Counted from the first letter of the stretch, positions 20,501 through 28,531 are shown. The stretch is DNA of 56,119 nt from an uncultured Porphyromonadaceae bacterium (GCA_937901905.1 CALDIF010000022.1:1-56119), one strand, 5' to 3'. A program made the numbers and translations. The notes: generated by a model from the sequence alone, not told the origin.

Positions 20501-21988
20501 GGTATTGCCGTTGTAGGTGTACTCAAAGGCGACCGCAAGGACTTCATCGGCACTCAGAGCCTGCTTGAGTTGTATGTAACCGAGCGAGGCATTGAGCGTA
20601 TATTCCGATGAGTTAAGGATACGGGCACTCTCAACCTTTTCATAGTCACGACCGCCCTCAAAGCCGTAGGCTTCCAATGGGGCGAGCGCGGTAGCCACTT
20701 GGCTGATATAGCGCGCGTCGGGATAGTTGTTCTTAACCTCGGTGAGCAACGAGTTGCTTGTATTGGTGGGGTAATCGGTGCCACCATTGTACCAGTGGGA
20801 ACACGCAAGATGGCTTGACGAGGACTCGCCAATGTCCATCATCGCCACCAAGTTGCGACTCTCGCTGTAGTTACTGCGCTTGTTGGTAATCCACACCTCA
20901 ATGCGCTTGACGCTCACACCGCTTGTCACCAACGGCAAGTGGGAGCACCAGTTGTCGTAGTTATCGCGGAAAAAGTGACTCAGGAAGTAGTTGCGGTTTT
21001 GGTCGTACTTGTCGGCGGTAACATAGAATTCGGTGGTCTGAGCGCCACCCTTGGTATTGACCGTTTGGCTCTCACTGTTTTGTTGTGACACAAGGGCTGT
21101 CGCCGTCAACTTGCCGAATTGCAGTTTGGTCTTGATGCCGAACAGAGCCGCGCTACCGCGAATGAGCGACGAACCGGTCGTCATGCTCACATTACCAGCC
21201 TCAATATTCTTGATTATCTCGTCTTCCTTGCCCTCGTACGCCAACTTGAGGTTTTTGTTATCGAACTCGAACGTCGCATTGGTGTTATAACTCATGTTGA
21301 AACGCATCTTGTCGCCAACACTTGCCGTAATTGTCGCCTGTATCTTTTGGTCGAAATCAAAATAAGTCTTGCGACGGGCAGCGACGCTCAATGCCGGGTT
21401 ATCGGTCTTGTTGCTCTTGACACCCATGTTAATCACCACCGAGCCTTGAGTCTTGAGTTGAACGCCACCGGGGCCGAAGATGTTGTCCAAGGGTCCCAAG
21501 CCGAACTGCATGTCGAGGAAATTAAACGGGTTCTTCTGCTGTTCCTCGGCACTCTCGGCATTCTTCTTGCGATAATACTCCATCATGGACCGGCGCACAG
21601 CGAGGTTGTTATACTCGTCGGCACTGAGAATGAAAGGAGTGACTATATCATGGTCACCGAGTTTGGTGTGGATAACGTAACAACCCGTGTTGTAATCGTA
21701 CTCTGCCTCGGTCGTGATGTTCGACGGGTTCTTGAGGTCGATACTATACTCGGGCTGAGCGGTCAAGTCATCGTAAGACCCCGGCACGGTGGGGGCAACG
21801 CCAAACAACAAGTCAACGCTGTCGTTGCGCTGTTTGTTGCCGCGCTCACTCATCGTCGGTCGCACCGGTGGCGGGGGGGGCGGAGCGAGCGTACCGGTCA
21901 CATATTGTGCGAACACATCGCCTACCGCCCATGTCAACAACACGAGCAGTGCAACTGCAAACAATATGTAACGTCGTCCACTCTTCAT
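14525..21988 (-). CDS. sprA: SprA, outer-membrane translocon of the type IX secretion system
   Basis: 2487 residues, the usual giant size of the family. An N-terminal membrane/signal segment (MKSGRRYILFAVALLVLLTW) precedes a proline-rich stretch, the SprA-N-like region with NPFNFLDMQFGLGPLDNIFG and GGVQLKTQGS, and very many beta strands ending in a strand that closes with NMSLTK. SprA (Sov) forms the 36-strand pore through which T9SS cargo leaves the periplasm. Gene order ruvA-sprA is a known Bacteroidota arrangement and is present here (9-bp gap), supporting the call. A possible T9SS cargo, the beta-helix protein at 24992-26413, lies upstream. No frameshift is visible along the whole reading frame. 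Confidence 0.97.
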   Translation of the reverse strand: MKSGRRYILFAVALLVLLTWAVGDVFAQYVTGTLAPPPPPPVRPTMSERGNKQRNDSVDLLFGVAPTVPGSYDDLTAQPEYSIDLKNPSNITTEAEYDYNTGCYVIHTKLGDHDIVTPFILSADEYNNLAVRRSMMEYYRKKNAESAEEQQKNPFNFLDMQFGLGPLDNIFGPGGVQLKTQGSVVINMGVKSNKTDNPALSVAARRKTYFDFDQKIQATITASVGDKMRFNMSYNTNATFEFDNKNLKLAYEGKEDEIIKNIEAGNVSMTTGSSLIRGSAALFGIKTKLQFGKLTATALVSQQNSESQTVNTKGGAQTTEFYVTADKYDQNRNYFLSHFFRDNYDNWCSHLPLVTSGVSVKRIEVWITNKRSNYSESRNLVAMMDIGESSSSHLACSHWYNGGTDYPTNTSNSLLTEVKNNYPDARYISQVATALAPLEAYGFEGGRDYEKVESARILNSSEYTLNASLGYIQLKQALSADEVLAVAFEYTYNGNTYKVGEFSGDITSTDQALFVKLLKGTTASPQLPAWDLMMKNVYSLGAYQLQKTNFKLNIKYLSDTTGTELTYIPAGVISGTPLLQVMNLDRLDANGEANIDGRFDYIDGYTVSSSNGKVIFPVVEPFGSHLRKKIGNDAIADNYVFEELYDSTLTVARQYQYKNKFVLAGEYQASGGNTIKLNAMNVPRGSVVVTAGGVTLTENSDYTVDYNMGQVTITNQSIIDAGTPVSVTLENQSTFSMQRKTLLGLDLDYAFNKNFHLGGTLMHYGEKALTEKVSIGDELVNNTIWGVNLSYNTKFMWLTNLLNKIPTVNATAPSTLSFKGEFAQLVPHSARSGSNRGSSYIDDFESTQSGIDLRSPYAWFLASTPYDPSSGALFPEAGLSNNLDYGKNRSLLAWYYIDRLFTQRNSSYAPGYIKNDLDQLSNPYVREVTYNEVFPGRELNYGEASTIQTLNLSFYPRERGPYNLDADNIDDEGQLLNPEKRWGGIMRKLDNTNFEQSNIEYIQFWLLDPFIDETNPNRDGGYLYFNLGEVSEDILKDGLKSYENGLPTSDDDTSVTTTSTVWGRVSNQTSMTYAFDNTSGARVNQDVGLNGLSTAQELEFDTYRDFVSKLRSKLSGAALATMQDDPYSPLNDPATDNYHFYRGYDYDAQRLGILERYKHYNGTEGNSLGAEDADDGLYQSARSVPDVEDINQDNTLNEYERYFQYRIAIHPDSLRVGSNYITDKQEFVGTVRNGTRQHATWYQFTIPLREYQKKVGSITDFSTIRFMRMFLTGFKETTHLRFATLQLVRGEWRNYDYNLNMRGDQPATGSVAINTVNIEENAAREPVNYVLPPGVTRIVDSGQSQITQLNEQSMQLKVNNLQAGDARGVYRNTSLDLRIYQRLQMFVHAEAEIGDNNLHGGDVSVFVRLGSDVKNNYYEYEVPLSLTEAGHYNNNSTSDRLRVWPEENMIDIDLDVLTGIKKQRNAEKMSGAEGVSYIARFTDVDPDHPANRVTVMGNPSLSDVRVILIGVRNNASTSRNCVVWVDELRLTDFDNKGGWAAKAQATLGLSDIATLNVGYHHESNGFGSVDQSLSQRRLDDFNQYNIAVQTDLGRFIPAKVKLRAPIYYSYSNERTTPKYNPLDQDILLKDALEATDTKHQRDSINNYAVTERTVKAFSLSGVKFDVKSKNPMPWDPANFTFSYSSTKSHLNDPDNEYENTNDYRGSLQYSWSPYVKPFKPFGWIDEKKKTWKFVRDWEFRWLPASVAFSTNISRHYYEQQTRNETDIDVELPVSVSKNFLWDRQFALTWNFTKSLSASFSSNTTAHILEPVGQVNKRLFPDRYRDWRDSVWQSIKHLGTPWQYNQTFNATYKMPLNEIPILSFMTASATYNATYNWERGTTIDGVVSGNKIANQSNLSIDGRMTLDQLYNKIPYLAAVNKRFSGTGSQQRNKAVKPKKFSRTFKLQQDTSTVIKHNMNVKKVKVTATTTGNKPFAVEFKSIDNNSVEILNRGDQNIKFTVTEVQEQEKKNFWSELAQYSTRLAMSVRSVSIRYRTTRSLSLPQFVPDVGDIFGQNNHYDVMAPGLAFAFGFTDDSFIEKAKTRGWLLGDQTQTSPAIYSNTSEFNAEVQLEPVRGLKITLTGNRTDNRTNQIQFMYDNMGIIYGGSYTKTHVALKTALRGSSASDGYHSKAFDSFLKAIPVVADRLQSQYTGVSYPDRGFIQGTIMAGNVYDPANGTVNAASSDVLIPAFLAAYSGKNPSKVSLNPFPGIKEILPNWRLTYDGLSKIPFFSKRLKSLTITHAYQCTYSVGSFNSFTDWVMVGDNIGFTKDELTGGAIPSSPYNIASVSITEKFAPLVGVSATLNNGMTVNLQYNDSRTLTLNTAAGQVVEANNKQFTVGVGYKIANFNSVLKIRNKQEGVSNDLTLNFDLQWGNNNALIRKIEDATAQATSGTKTLSINFTANYVLSKRLTLGAYFDHQINTPLVSTTAYPTTNSNYGISINMSLTK

Positions 21989-21997
21989 CAGTTCAGT

Positions 21998-22609
21998 TCA
22001 CTTCACCATCTTGAGTGCTTGCTTGATTGCTTGTTCCACCGTGACGGCAGGGTTGGCATCGATGACAGCCTTAAGCGCCTTGTGCGACTGCTGTTGGGTA
22101 AACCCCAGCATCACCAATGCCGCCATAGCCTCTTCCAACACTTGCGACGATGCCATCACACCGGTGGCACCCGCATTACTCGTATTTAACGCAGAATATA
22201 CCGTGTTTATTTTATCCTTGAGGTCTACAATGATGCGTTGTGCCGTCTTGCCTCCCACACCTTTAACGCCCTTGAGCGCGGTCACATCGCCCGTAGAGAT
22301 TGCCTGCTCGAGTTGATCGGGCTTGAGAGTTGACAAGATAGCGCGAGCGGTGCCACTACCCACGCCACTGACCGTAATCAACAATTCGTGCAGGTCACGC
22401 TCGCGTTTGGTGGCAAAGCCGTTCAGGTCGTGGGTGTCTTCCCTTATCACCTCGCTGACCCACAGTTTGGCGGTCTCGCCTTGCTTCACCTTGAGCAAGG
22501 CATCGTAAGTCACGAGGGTTATTGCCATCTTATAGCCGATACCGTGGTTGTCTATCACCGCCACCGTGGGTGACAACTCAGCCACAGTGCCTGTTATATA
22601 TTCTATCAT
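21998..22609 (-). CDS. ruvA: Holliday junction branch-migration protein RuvA
   Basis: 203 residues, normal length. It has the N-terminal OB fold (MIEYITGTVAEL...GYKMAIT), helix-hairpin-helix motifs (LITVSGVGSGTARAIL and LKGVKGVGGKTAQRIIVDLKDK), and the C-terminal three-helix RuvB-binding domain (LVMLGFTQQQSHKAL). RuvA binds four-way DNA junctions and loads the RuvB motor. It is 9 bp ahead of sprA and 54 bp after the RelA/SpoT gene. Confidence 0.97.
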   Translation of the reverse strand: MIEYITGTVAELSPTVAVIDNHGIGYKMAITLVTYDALLKVKQGETAKLWVSEVIREDTHDLNGFATKRERDLHELLITVSGVGSGTARAILSTLKPDQLEQAISTGDVTALKGVKGVGGKTAQRIIVDLKDKINTVYSALNTSNAGATGVMASSQVLEEAMAALVMLGFTQQQSHKALKAVIDANPAVTVEQAIKQALKMVK

Positions 22610-22663
22610 AACTCAAATAAAATAATGTTCAACTATACTAAAACGCACGTCACCGACCTGCAA

Positions 22664-24889
22664 CTACAATCGGTCCACTTGTTTGACACCCTTGAGTGCA
22701 AGCAATTTCTTGATGAGTTCATCAAGCGTGTCCAACGAACTGACACCCAGTGTCAAGACACCTTCAAACATACCGTCGTTGCTCTGAATGGAAACGCCGT
22801 GAAGAGCCGTGTCACCACTCTTGTTGATGACCGATGTTATGTTAGACACGATGCCGATGTCATCACGTCCTATCACCTTGAGGGTGACGGCAAACTGTGA
22901 ACCTATCTTTCCGCTCCAACGACTGCGAATGATACGATAGGGATAACGTTCGGCGAGGTGACGCACATTGTTACAGTCCTCGCGGTGTATCTTCACCGCG
23001 CCGTCACTCCCGATAAAGCCCACAATCTTGTCACCCATGATAGGGTTACAACACTTGGACAACTTGTAGTTGATGCCCTTCACGCCACTGCCAATCACGA
23101 GTATATCGCCTGTCGATGCCGCCTCGTCGGGTGTTGAACGCAACACGAAGTCTTGAGCAGTCCCATGTGGAGCAGCATTCTCGGCAGTCTCGCTTTGGCG
23201 TTCCACTTGTTGCTCATAGGCCTCAATAACGGCATTAACTTCCAATCGCTCGTCGTGTATGGCGACATAAAAGTCGGTTGTTGACTTGTAGCCCATTCGC
23301 TTAATCAAGCGCGCGAGCGTTGCTTCGTCAAGTGAGATCTTGCGGTTGCGGAAACGACGTTGCAACATCTCCTTGGCAATACCCGCCTTGCGCACGTTGA
23401 CCTCGTTGATCGCCTGCTTGATTTTGTTACGCGCCTTGCTCGTGACAACGAAATTGAGCCAATCGGGACGCGGAGTCTGCGTCGCGCTGGTGTTTATCTC
23501 CACCGTGTCGCCGCTCTTGAGGCGATAATTCAACTTCTGGTTCTTGCCGTCAACACGTCCGCCCACACAACGACAGCCCAAGTTGCTGTGAATGTGAAAC
23601 GCGAAGTCAAGTATGGTCGCACCCTGCGGCAAGCGGAACAGGTCGCCCTTAGGGGTGAACACAAACACCTCTTTCTCATAGATGTTCATGCTCATTGAGC
23701 GAATGAGTTGCATTTGTCCTTCACTACCTGTTTCAAGTATCTCACGCACGTTACTCATCCACACGTCGAGATTGCCCTCGCTTTTAATTCCCTTATAGCG
23801 CCAGTGAGCCGCCAAACCACGCTCGGCGACCTCGTCCATGCGACGCGTGCGAATTTGGATTTCGACCCACTTGTTGGCAGGCCCGTTCACGGTGATATGC
23901 AACGACTCGTAACCGTTGCTCTTGGGCAACGAAACCCAGTCCTTGAGGCGCTTGGTGTTGGGCGTGTAAATATCGGTGACGATTGAATAGACTAACCAAC
24001 AATCGGCTTTCTCGCGGTCGCGAGGGGTGTCAATGATAATGCGTATTGCAAACAGGTCAAAAATGCCGTCAAGGTCAACTTGCTGCTTGCGCATCTTGCT
24101 CCAGATGCTGTTGATGCTCTTGGTTCGCCCCTTAATATCAAACTTCAGGTCTTCGGTTTCGAGTCGGGCTTGAATGGGACGGATAAAGTCGGTCACATAT
24201 TGGTCGCGTGCCTTCTTGGTCGCATTGAGTTTTTCGGCAATTTGAGTGTATACCTTGCGATTGAGATACTTGAGCGACATGTCCTCGAGGTCACCCTTCA
24301 CCTTGTATAATCCCAAGCGGTGAGCCAGGGGGGCATACAGATAACGCGCCTCCATTGAGATGTCGTGCACCAATTTCTCGTCAGGGTGATGGTTTATACG
24401 TTTCATCAATGCCCAGCGGTCAACAATCATGATGAGTATCACACGAATGTCACGAGCAAACGATAACAACAGTTTGTGGAAATTCTCATCTTCGACGGCA
24501 GCCTGCCGTTTATACAACTCGCCCACGTGTATCATGCCATCGACCAGCACAGCCGTGTCGGCACCGAACTGCGCGGCAATCTCATTCGGTGTGATACCAC
24601 CATGCTGACACAGGTTGTACAATAGCGTCGCCGCCGTCATGCTGCGGTCGGGCGCAATGAGTTGCGACAAAGCCAATGCCGTGTCCAAATGGCGATGAAC
24701 AGGGTTGATGCCGTAACGATCGCGATGATAGTGACCACCTGTCACGGCCTCGTCCATGATACGACGCATTCGCTTCACATCGTCAACGCTCACCTCACCG
24801 GCAGCACGCAAGGCACTCACCAAACTGCGCGTCATCGCAACCACCTCGCGCGCTTCATCGGGGGTATAAAAAGGTTCTTGTTCGGTCAT
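22664..24889 (-). CDS. relA: Long RelA/SpoT homologue, synthetase with degenerate hydrolase domain
   Basis: 741 residues with the full long-RSH layout: HD-like domain (about 45-200), (p)ppGpp synthetase (about 245-360), TGS (about 400-460), helical/conserved-Cys region and C-terminal ACT (about 665-741). The synthetase keeps GRTKSINSIWSKM, the ATP/GTP-site core and EIQIRTRRM. In the hydrolase domain the HD pair is Tyr91-Asn92, the following ED is Gln95-His96, and the later HN of the ADRLHN motif is missing (VDRWAL), so metal binding should be lost. The catalytic loop reads RLKD (314-317), the RXKD type normally seen in bifunctional enzymes rather than the EXDD type of RelA. It is probably synthesis-only; a partner hydrolase would be encoded elsewhere. 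Confidence 0.93.
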   Translation of the reverse strand: MTEQEPFYTPDEAREVVAMTRSLVSALRAAGEVSVDDVKRMRRIMDEAVTGGHYHRDRYGINPVHRHLDTALALSQLIAPDRSMTAATLLYNLCQHGGITPNEIAAQFGADTAVLVDGMIHVGELYKRQAAVEDENFHKLLLSFARDIRVILIMIVDRWALMKRINHHPDEKLVHDISMEARYLYAPLAHRLGLYKVKGDLEDMSLKYLNRKVYTQIAEKLNATKKARDQYVTDFIRPIQARLETEDLKFDIKGRTKSINSIWSKMRKQQVDLDGIFDLFAIRIIIDTPRDREKADCWLVYSIVTDIYTPNTKRLKDWVSLPKSNGYESLHITVNGPANKWVEIQIRTRRMDEVAERGLAAHWRYKGIKSEGNLDVWMSNVREILETGSEGQMQLIRSMSMNIYEKEVFVFTPKGDLFRLPQGATILDFAFHIHSNLGCRCVGGRVDGKNQKLNYRLKSGDTVEINTSATQTPRPDWLNFVVTSKARNKIKQAINEVNVRKAGIAKEMLQRRFRNRKISLDEATLARLIKRMGYKSTTDFYVAIHDERLEVNAVIEAYEQQVERQSETAENAAPHGTAQDFVLRSTPDEAASTGDILVIGSGVKGINYKLSKCCNPIMGDKIVGFIGSDGAVKIHREDCNNVRHLAERYPYRIIRSRWSGKIGSQFAVTLKVIGRDDIGIVSNITSVINKSGDTALHGVSIQSNDGMFEGVLTLGVSSLDTLDELIKKLLALKGVKQVDRL

Positions 24890-24991
24890 CGTTCAACACA
24901 ATCGTTTTTAAACAAACTTGATTGGAAACCCGGTAGGCCGATCCCCGTGGGGGCTCAATCAACTTGCTGAGTTATTGTTGTATAGTCTATC

Positions 24992-26413
24992 TCAGTACCT
25001 TATCAACTTGCCGGCTCGGATATAGAGATTACCGGATTGAGGCATGGGTACGCATCTACCTTGCAAGTCGTAGTAACGAGTGGGTTCATCAAGGCTGTCA
25101 ACTTCCACAACATCTATACCCGAACTGTCGGCTGTGGGCAGGTAAATCACTTCGCCCAACGACGCGTTGTCCGCCTTGTGGTAGATACAGTCTTCCAATG
25201 CCTCAAGGTCGGTCGAACCCACACTCCATGTGTTGCCCTGGGCGTACACCGTGGCAGACCCGTTATTCGCGAAATCACACTTTGCGTATATTCCGTCGCC
25301 GTTGCCATTATTCAGGAACACGTTCTCGCCCGGATTGTAATCTACGTCTTCGGGCGAAACGAGTTTACCGCAGTTAACATCATTGGCACCGATAACGGTA
25401 ATTCCCCAAAAGTTCTCCTCTATGTGATTGCCACGGATATAAGCGCGCGAGGTGCCGGCATTATTAGTGATGTTGATACCGCTACCACCGCTCATAGCAT
25501 TAGCAATCATGTTATTACGCACGATGTGATTATCCTCGATGTACACTGCACCCCCTCCGGTCATGGTTATGCCGTAGGAGTTGTCACGCACCTCATTGCG
25601 ACGCACATAGCAAGTGTTGTTCACGCCGATACCCATCAGGTTGCTCAAGGCGATGCCGCCCGTACGGGTCACGTTGCCTATACCCACTACTTCGTTATCA
25701 TCAATGATAATATCGTTTTCTCCGCCACAACAAATGTTAATTGCCGGCAACAGGCGTCCGCTCGTTCCGTTACGCAAGAACCGACACCCGACAATATTGA
25801 TGCCCACCGGATTGACGGCTCCGGTAGCAATACAACCGCCATAACAGTCCTCGAATACACAGTCGCGCACTTCATTGCCCTTGCCTGTAACCACAAAGTT
25901 AACGGCATTGTTGCTCAACTTGCCGTTATGCGCCTTGAACGTACAGTCTTCGAGTAATAAAGAACCCTCAGCCGAACCGTAAGTTATACCCACATACTCG
26001 AATGTCACATTCTTGAAATGGCATTGGGCATCGTCGGCAATAACTCTCAGTCCGAGGGCAGATGCCGTTGCATCGGCGGTAACCCCGAGGAGAGCACCGG
26101 TTTCAACAACCGCATCGATATTGCCGTCCACGCTCAATCGCACACCGGGACCGAAGCGCAACACATCACCGTCAAGCAAGTTCAACGTATTACCGGCATT
26201 GACGGTCAATTCGGTGGCACTCACGCTAAGCCCACCGGCATCGAGCAACTGCTCGCTTTCCAAGGTGTTATCCGGTTGGAGTACATACTCTCCGCCGACA
26301 ACACTGATACCCGAGCCCGCAATGCCCGCAAGGTCGGCGAGCGTGTACACGCGCGCCGCTACAATCATCGTCATCGTCATTATCATGACGATCATCACTG
26401 TTATTCTCTTCAT
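24992..26413 (-). CDS. Secreted right-handed beta-helix protein with possible T9SS tail
   Basis: 473 residues. A signal peptide (MKRITVMIVMIMTMTMIVAA) is followed by repeated short beta coils with polar turns (NNTCYVRRN, YIEDNHIVRNN, YIRGNHIEEN), the pattern of the parallel beta-helix (NosD/pectate-lyase-like) fold. The C-terminus (YYDLQGRCVP...LYIRAGKLIRY) resembles the short sorting tail found on many Bacteroidales exported proteins, consistent with SprA encoded nearby. A polysaccharide-binding or lyase role is possible but no catalytic residues were identified. Its promoter lies in the repeat at 26492-26668. Confidence 0.82.
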   Translation of the reverse strand: MKRITVMIVMIMTMTMIVAARVYTLADLAGIAGSGISVVGGEYVLQPDNTLESEQLLDAGGLSVSATELTVNAGNTLNLLDGDVLRFGPGVRLSVDGNIDAVVETGALLGVTADATASALGLRVIADDAQCHFKNVTFEYVGITYGSAEGSLLLEDCTFKAHNGKLSNNAVNFVVTGKGNEVRDCVFEDCYGGCIATGAVNPVGINIVGCRFLRNGTSGRLLPAINICCGGENDIIIDDNEVVGIGNVTRTGGIALSNLMGIGVNNTCYVRRNEVRDNSYGITMTGGGAVYIEDNHIVRNNMIANAMSGGSGINITNNAGTSRAYIRGNHIEENFWGITVIGANDVNCGKLVSPEDVDYNPGENVFLNNGNGDGIYAKCDFANNGSATVYAQGNTWSVGSTDLEALEDCIYHKADNASLGEVIYLPTADSSGIDVVEVDSLDEPTRYYDLQGRCVPMPQSGNLYIRAGKLIRY

Positions 26414-26491
26414 AGACTATAAAAATACAAAAATCGTCCGTCCGTGTCACGCATCTGAACGGTCATGCCGTAACACGACAGCGATGCAAAT

Positions 26492-26668
26492 AAGTTGCAA
26501 AGTTACAAAAATCTCATCAATCTACGAAAAACCACATGTCTATACCTCTCGCAAATCCGCGTAACATCATCGCAAATCACTATTTCGACCGCAGGTCGAG
26601 GCATCTGTGTAACCCCGTTTGGAGCGCGTCAGCGCGTCAGCGCGACAAGCGAGGTTGTTGTGTCACAC
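26492..26668 (-). repeat. Promoter-bearing inverted repeat, left copy
   Basis: This stretch is the inverted, diverged partner of 30403-30606. Shared blocks include AGTTGCAAAGTTACAAAA, ATCAATCTACGAAAAA-like, CTATAC, AAATCCGCGTAACATC, GGCATCTGTGTAACCCC and TTTGGAGCGCG. On the minus strand TAACTTTG (26505 to 26498) is a -7 box directed at the beta-helix gene. Three near-tandem AGCGCGTC/AGCGCG units lie around 26633-26644. The internal part is shorter than in the right copy. Confidence 0.75.
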
Positions 26669-26841
26669 TATACTGTGTGGGTTTTGCAACACCCACATCA
26701 CAGCCATAGGTAATCTCTCAACGTAAATCATTATAAATTGACACAGATCTGTAATTTCTGTAAACTTCTGTAGATTAGTTTAATTTGATGCAAATGCACG
26801 ATTTTTGTTTTCTATAGTTAGAGATGTGATATGTGTTTTGA

Positions 26842-26876
26842 TAAAAAAGGGCATATAACCTTTCGGCTATATGCCC
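26842..26876 (-). terminator. Terminator of the outer-membrane barrel gene
   Basis: Arms 26849-26857 (GGGCATATA) and 26868-26876 pair, with an inner CC-TTTC-GG cap; on the minus strand a run TTTTTTAT follows. It lies 60 bp past the stop at 26936. Confidence 0.8.
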
Positions 26877-26935
26877 CTCACGTTGTCAACCTATTCAGGT
26901 CTCAATCAGGTAAGCGCCCCCCCTATAGTGGGGTG

Positions 26936-27460
26936 TCAAAAATGGCATTTGAAACCGGCTGTTAGAAGTATGCAACCCTTACTGCCTGTATGTTCCAGCC
27001 CGAACATATGTCCGTAGCCGGCAGAGAGATCAATGTCAAATTTATTGCTCGCTTTAATTGCCAATCCTTCGGAAATAGCGAACCCGATTTGATGTGCTTG
27101 ACCCCCATTATCTGCTTGTGTGTTGAAAATAAATCCGACCTTGCCCTCGGTGAATGGCGATACCTTGCTGTTATTGGAGTAAACACGACCGACTGCCAAG
27201 AGAGGCAGATAGCGAGTTTCTTCTTTACCGGTGCGTAAAGAAGATATAATGACCCCGAACTCGCCTCCGACATAGAAATGCTCGTTAAAGCGCTTACCCA
27301 CATTCAACGATGCTAAGGGACGTCCGTCATCGCCTTCTGTTCCGACTTTGAAACCATAACCTAAATTAATCCCATAGTCTAAGCCGTGATGACCCTCTTG
27401 AGCAAATGATGTCAGTGACATCATAACAAATGAAATCAAAAAAAACAAAATTTTTCTCAT
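26936..27460 (-). CDS. Small outer-membrane beta-barrel protein
   Basis: 174 residues. The signal peptide (MRKILFFLISFVMMSLTSFA) is followed by alternating amphipathic strands (YGINLGYGFKVG, HFYVGGEFGVI, LPLLAVGRVY, FDIDLSAGYGHMFG) and a C-terminal strand ending in Phe (CILLTAGFKCHF). That is the layout of 8-stranded OmpX/OprF-like barrels. No ligand is inferred. It is the last gene of a minus-strand cluster with the zinc-finger protein and two small membrane proteins, after a 56-bp gap. Confidence 0.82.
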   Translation of the reverse strand: MRKILFFLISFVMMSLTSFAQEGHHGLDYGINLGYGFKVGTEGDDGRPLASLNVGKRFNEHFYVGGEFGVIISSLRTGKEETRYLPLLAVGRVYSNNSKVSPFTEGKVGFIFNTQADNGGQAHQIGFAISEGLAIKASNKFDIDLSAGYGHMFGLEHTGSKGCILLTAGFKCHF

Positions 27461-27516
27461 AATTACATGATCAAATTAAAGATTAATACAAAATAAACTG
27501 TGTAGTAATTTATTAT

Positions 27517-28062
27517 TCAATTGACGTACCCACGACCATTACACACGCGACACAAAGGACGGTGGTGACTGTGTCGTGACGTTGTGCGTCCACAAGTGCT
27601 GCAATATACATTACTCGAAGTTCCGGTATACTCGGGTGCATATGTGATTTGATCGGCACCCTTGCCACTACCGTCACACCCCGGGCATTGTCTTCTTGTT
27701 GAACTTGATGAACTGCCCGATGAATTGCCTGAAGAACCTGACGTAGGCGGTATATAGACGTTGCCACCACCACTTGAACTTCCGCTACTTGATGAAGACG
27801 CGTCTTGTTCCACATAACGCCCCGAGCCACCACAAGTGAAGCAACGTATGCCTCCGGTACTTCCACACGCTGCGCATGGATATATAGTAGGCCACCAATT
27901 GCCGTACATGTCGTAATATCCACCGCTGATGCCCCCTGTTCCGTTGCAGGCAGCACACCTTACTTTGCCATAACCGCCACAAGTCGAGCACGGACCGATG
28001 TACTTGGCATCAATCATCATGCCAAGTAACAATATTCCGATGACAATTATATACCTTCTCAT
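27517..28062 (-). CDS. Secreted DnaJ-type CxxCxGxG zinc-finger protein
   Basis: 181 residues from the ATG ending at 28062, chosen because it starts a signal peptide (MRRYIIVIGILLLGMMIDA); upstream in-frame ATGs reach 28128. It carries CSTCGGYG, CAACNGTG, CAACGSTG and CFTCGGSG, then a Ser/Gly/Pro linker, then CPGCDGSG, CSTC and CRVCNGRG. These match the zinc-binding repeats of DnaJ's cysteine-rich domain, without J domain or substrate-binding part. A periplasmic or surface zinc-finger protein is unusual; a lipid or protein-folding role cannot be decided from sequence. Confidence 0.8.
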   Translation of the reverse strand: MRRYIIVIGILLLGMMIDAKYIGPCSTCGGYGKVRCAACNGTGGISGGYYDMYGNWWPTIYPCAACGSTGGIRCFTCGGSGRYVEQDASSSSSGSSSGGGNVYIPPTSGSSGNSSGSSSSSTRRQCPGCDGSGKGADQITYAPEYTGTSSNVYCSTCGRTTSRHSHHRPLCRVCNGRGYVN

Positions 28063-28084
28063 AAGATTAAACGACATATAAAAG

Positions 28085-28252
28085 TCACTTCTTTTTCTCA
28101 TTGACAGCGTTGTAAACAACTCCGCCAACTATAATAATGACAATGAGGATCCAGAACCATGGCTCTTCCCACCAATCTGTCTCTTTCGCTACACGATAGG
28201 CTGCATAGCCCACATACTTACTCGCTTGGAGCAAAACACCTAATGTAATCAT
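28085..28252 (-). CDS. 55-residue single-span membrane protein
   Basis: The reading frame ATG 28252 to TGA 28085 encodes MITLGVLLQASKYVGYAAYR... with a helix WFWILIVIIIVGGVVY and a basic end NEKKK. It lies 22 bp before the zinc-finger gene and 3 bp after the next small gene, which supports it being real. No family is recognised. Confidence 0.6.
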   Translation of the reverse strand: MITLGVLLQASKYVGYAAYRVAKETDWWEEPWFWILIVIIIVGGVVYNAVNEKKK

Positions 28253-28255
28253 TAC

Positions 28256-28435
28256 TTAACCTGCTAAAGCGACAATAATTAAATTTACAAAGAAACCAAT
28301 CCATGCCAGGGTGGCTGCCGACGATGCACTATCAGGGCGATTGTCTTTATAGACGAACCATAAAACCCAACCGACGATAGGAATGAGAAATGAAATCACG
28401 CTCAACACGACACCTAGTTTATCTTCCTGTGCCAT
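28256..28435 (-). CDS. 59-residue two-span membrane protein
   Basis: ATG 28435 to TAA 28256 encodes a protein with two hydrophobic helices (VVLSVISFLIPIVGWVLWFV and LAWIGFFVNLIIVALAG) joined by a short polar loop (YKDNRPDSAS). This resembles the small membrane modules that often follow zinc ribbons in bacteria. It is the first gene of the cluster running to 26936; the 3-bp gap to the next gene suggests co-translation. Confidence 0.65.
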   Translation of the reverse strand: MAQEDKLGVVLSVISFLIPIVGWVLWFVYKDNRPDSASSAATLAWIGFFVNLIIVALAG

Positions 28436-28531
28436 AATAAATTAACTTTTTGGTCGGTGTGTGTCCCTTCACGTTGACCGGTGAAACTTAAGAGGAAAAA
28501 GAAAAGCGTGGAACATGCATCTGATAAACGC

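Noticed and set aside
24917..24963. TTGATTG/CAATCAA plus CCCC/GGGG pairing between relA and the beta-helix gene
   Set aside because: Interrupted stem, no T run; may be a weak terminator but not supportable.
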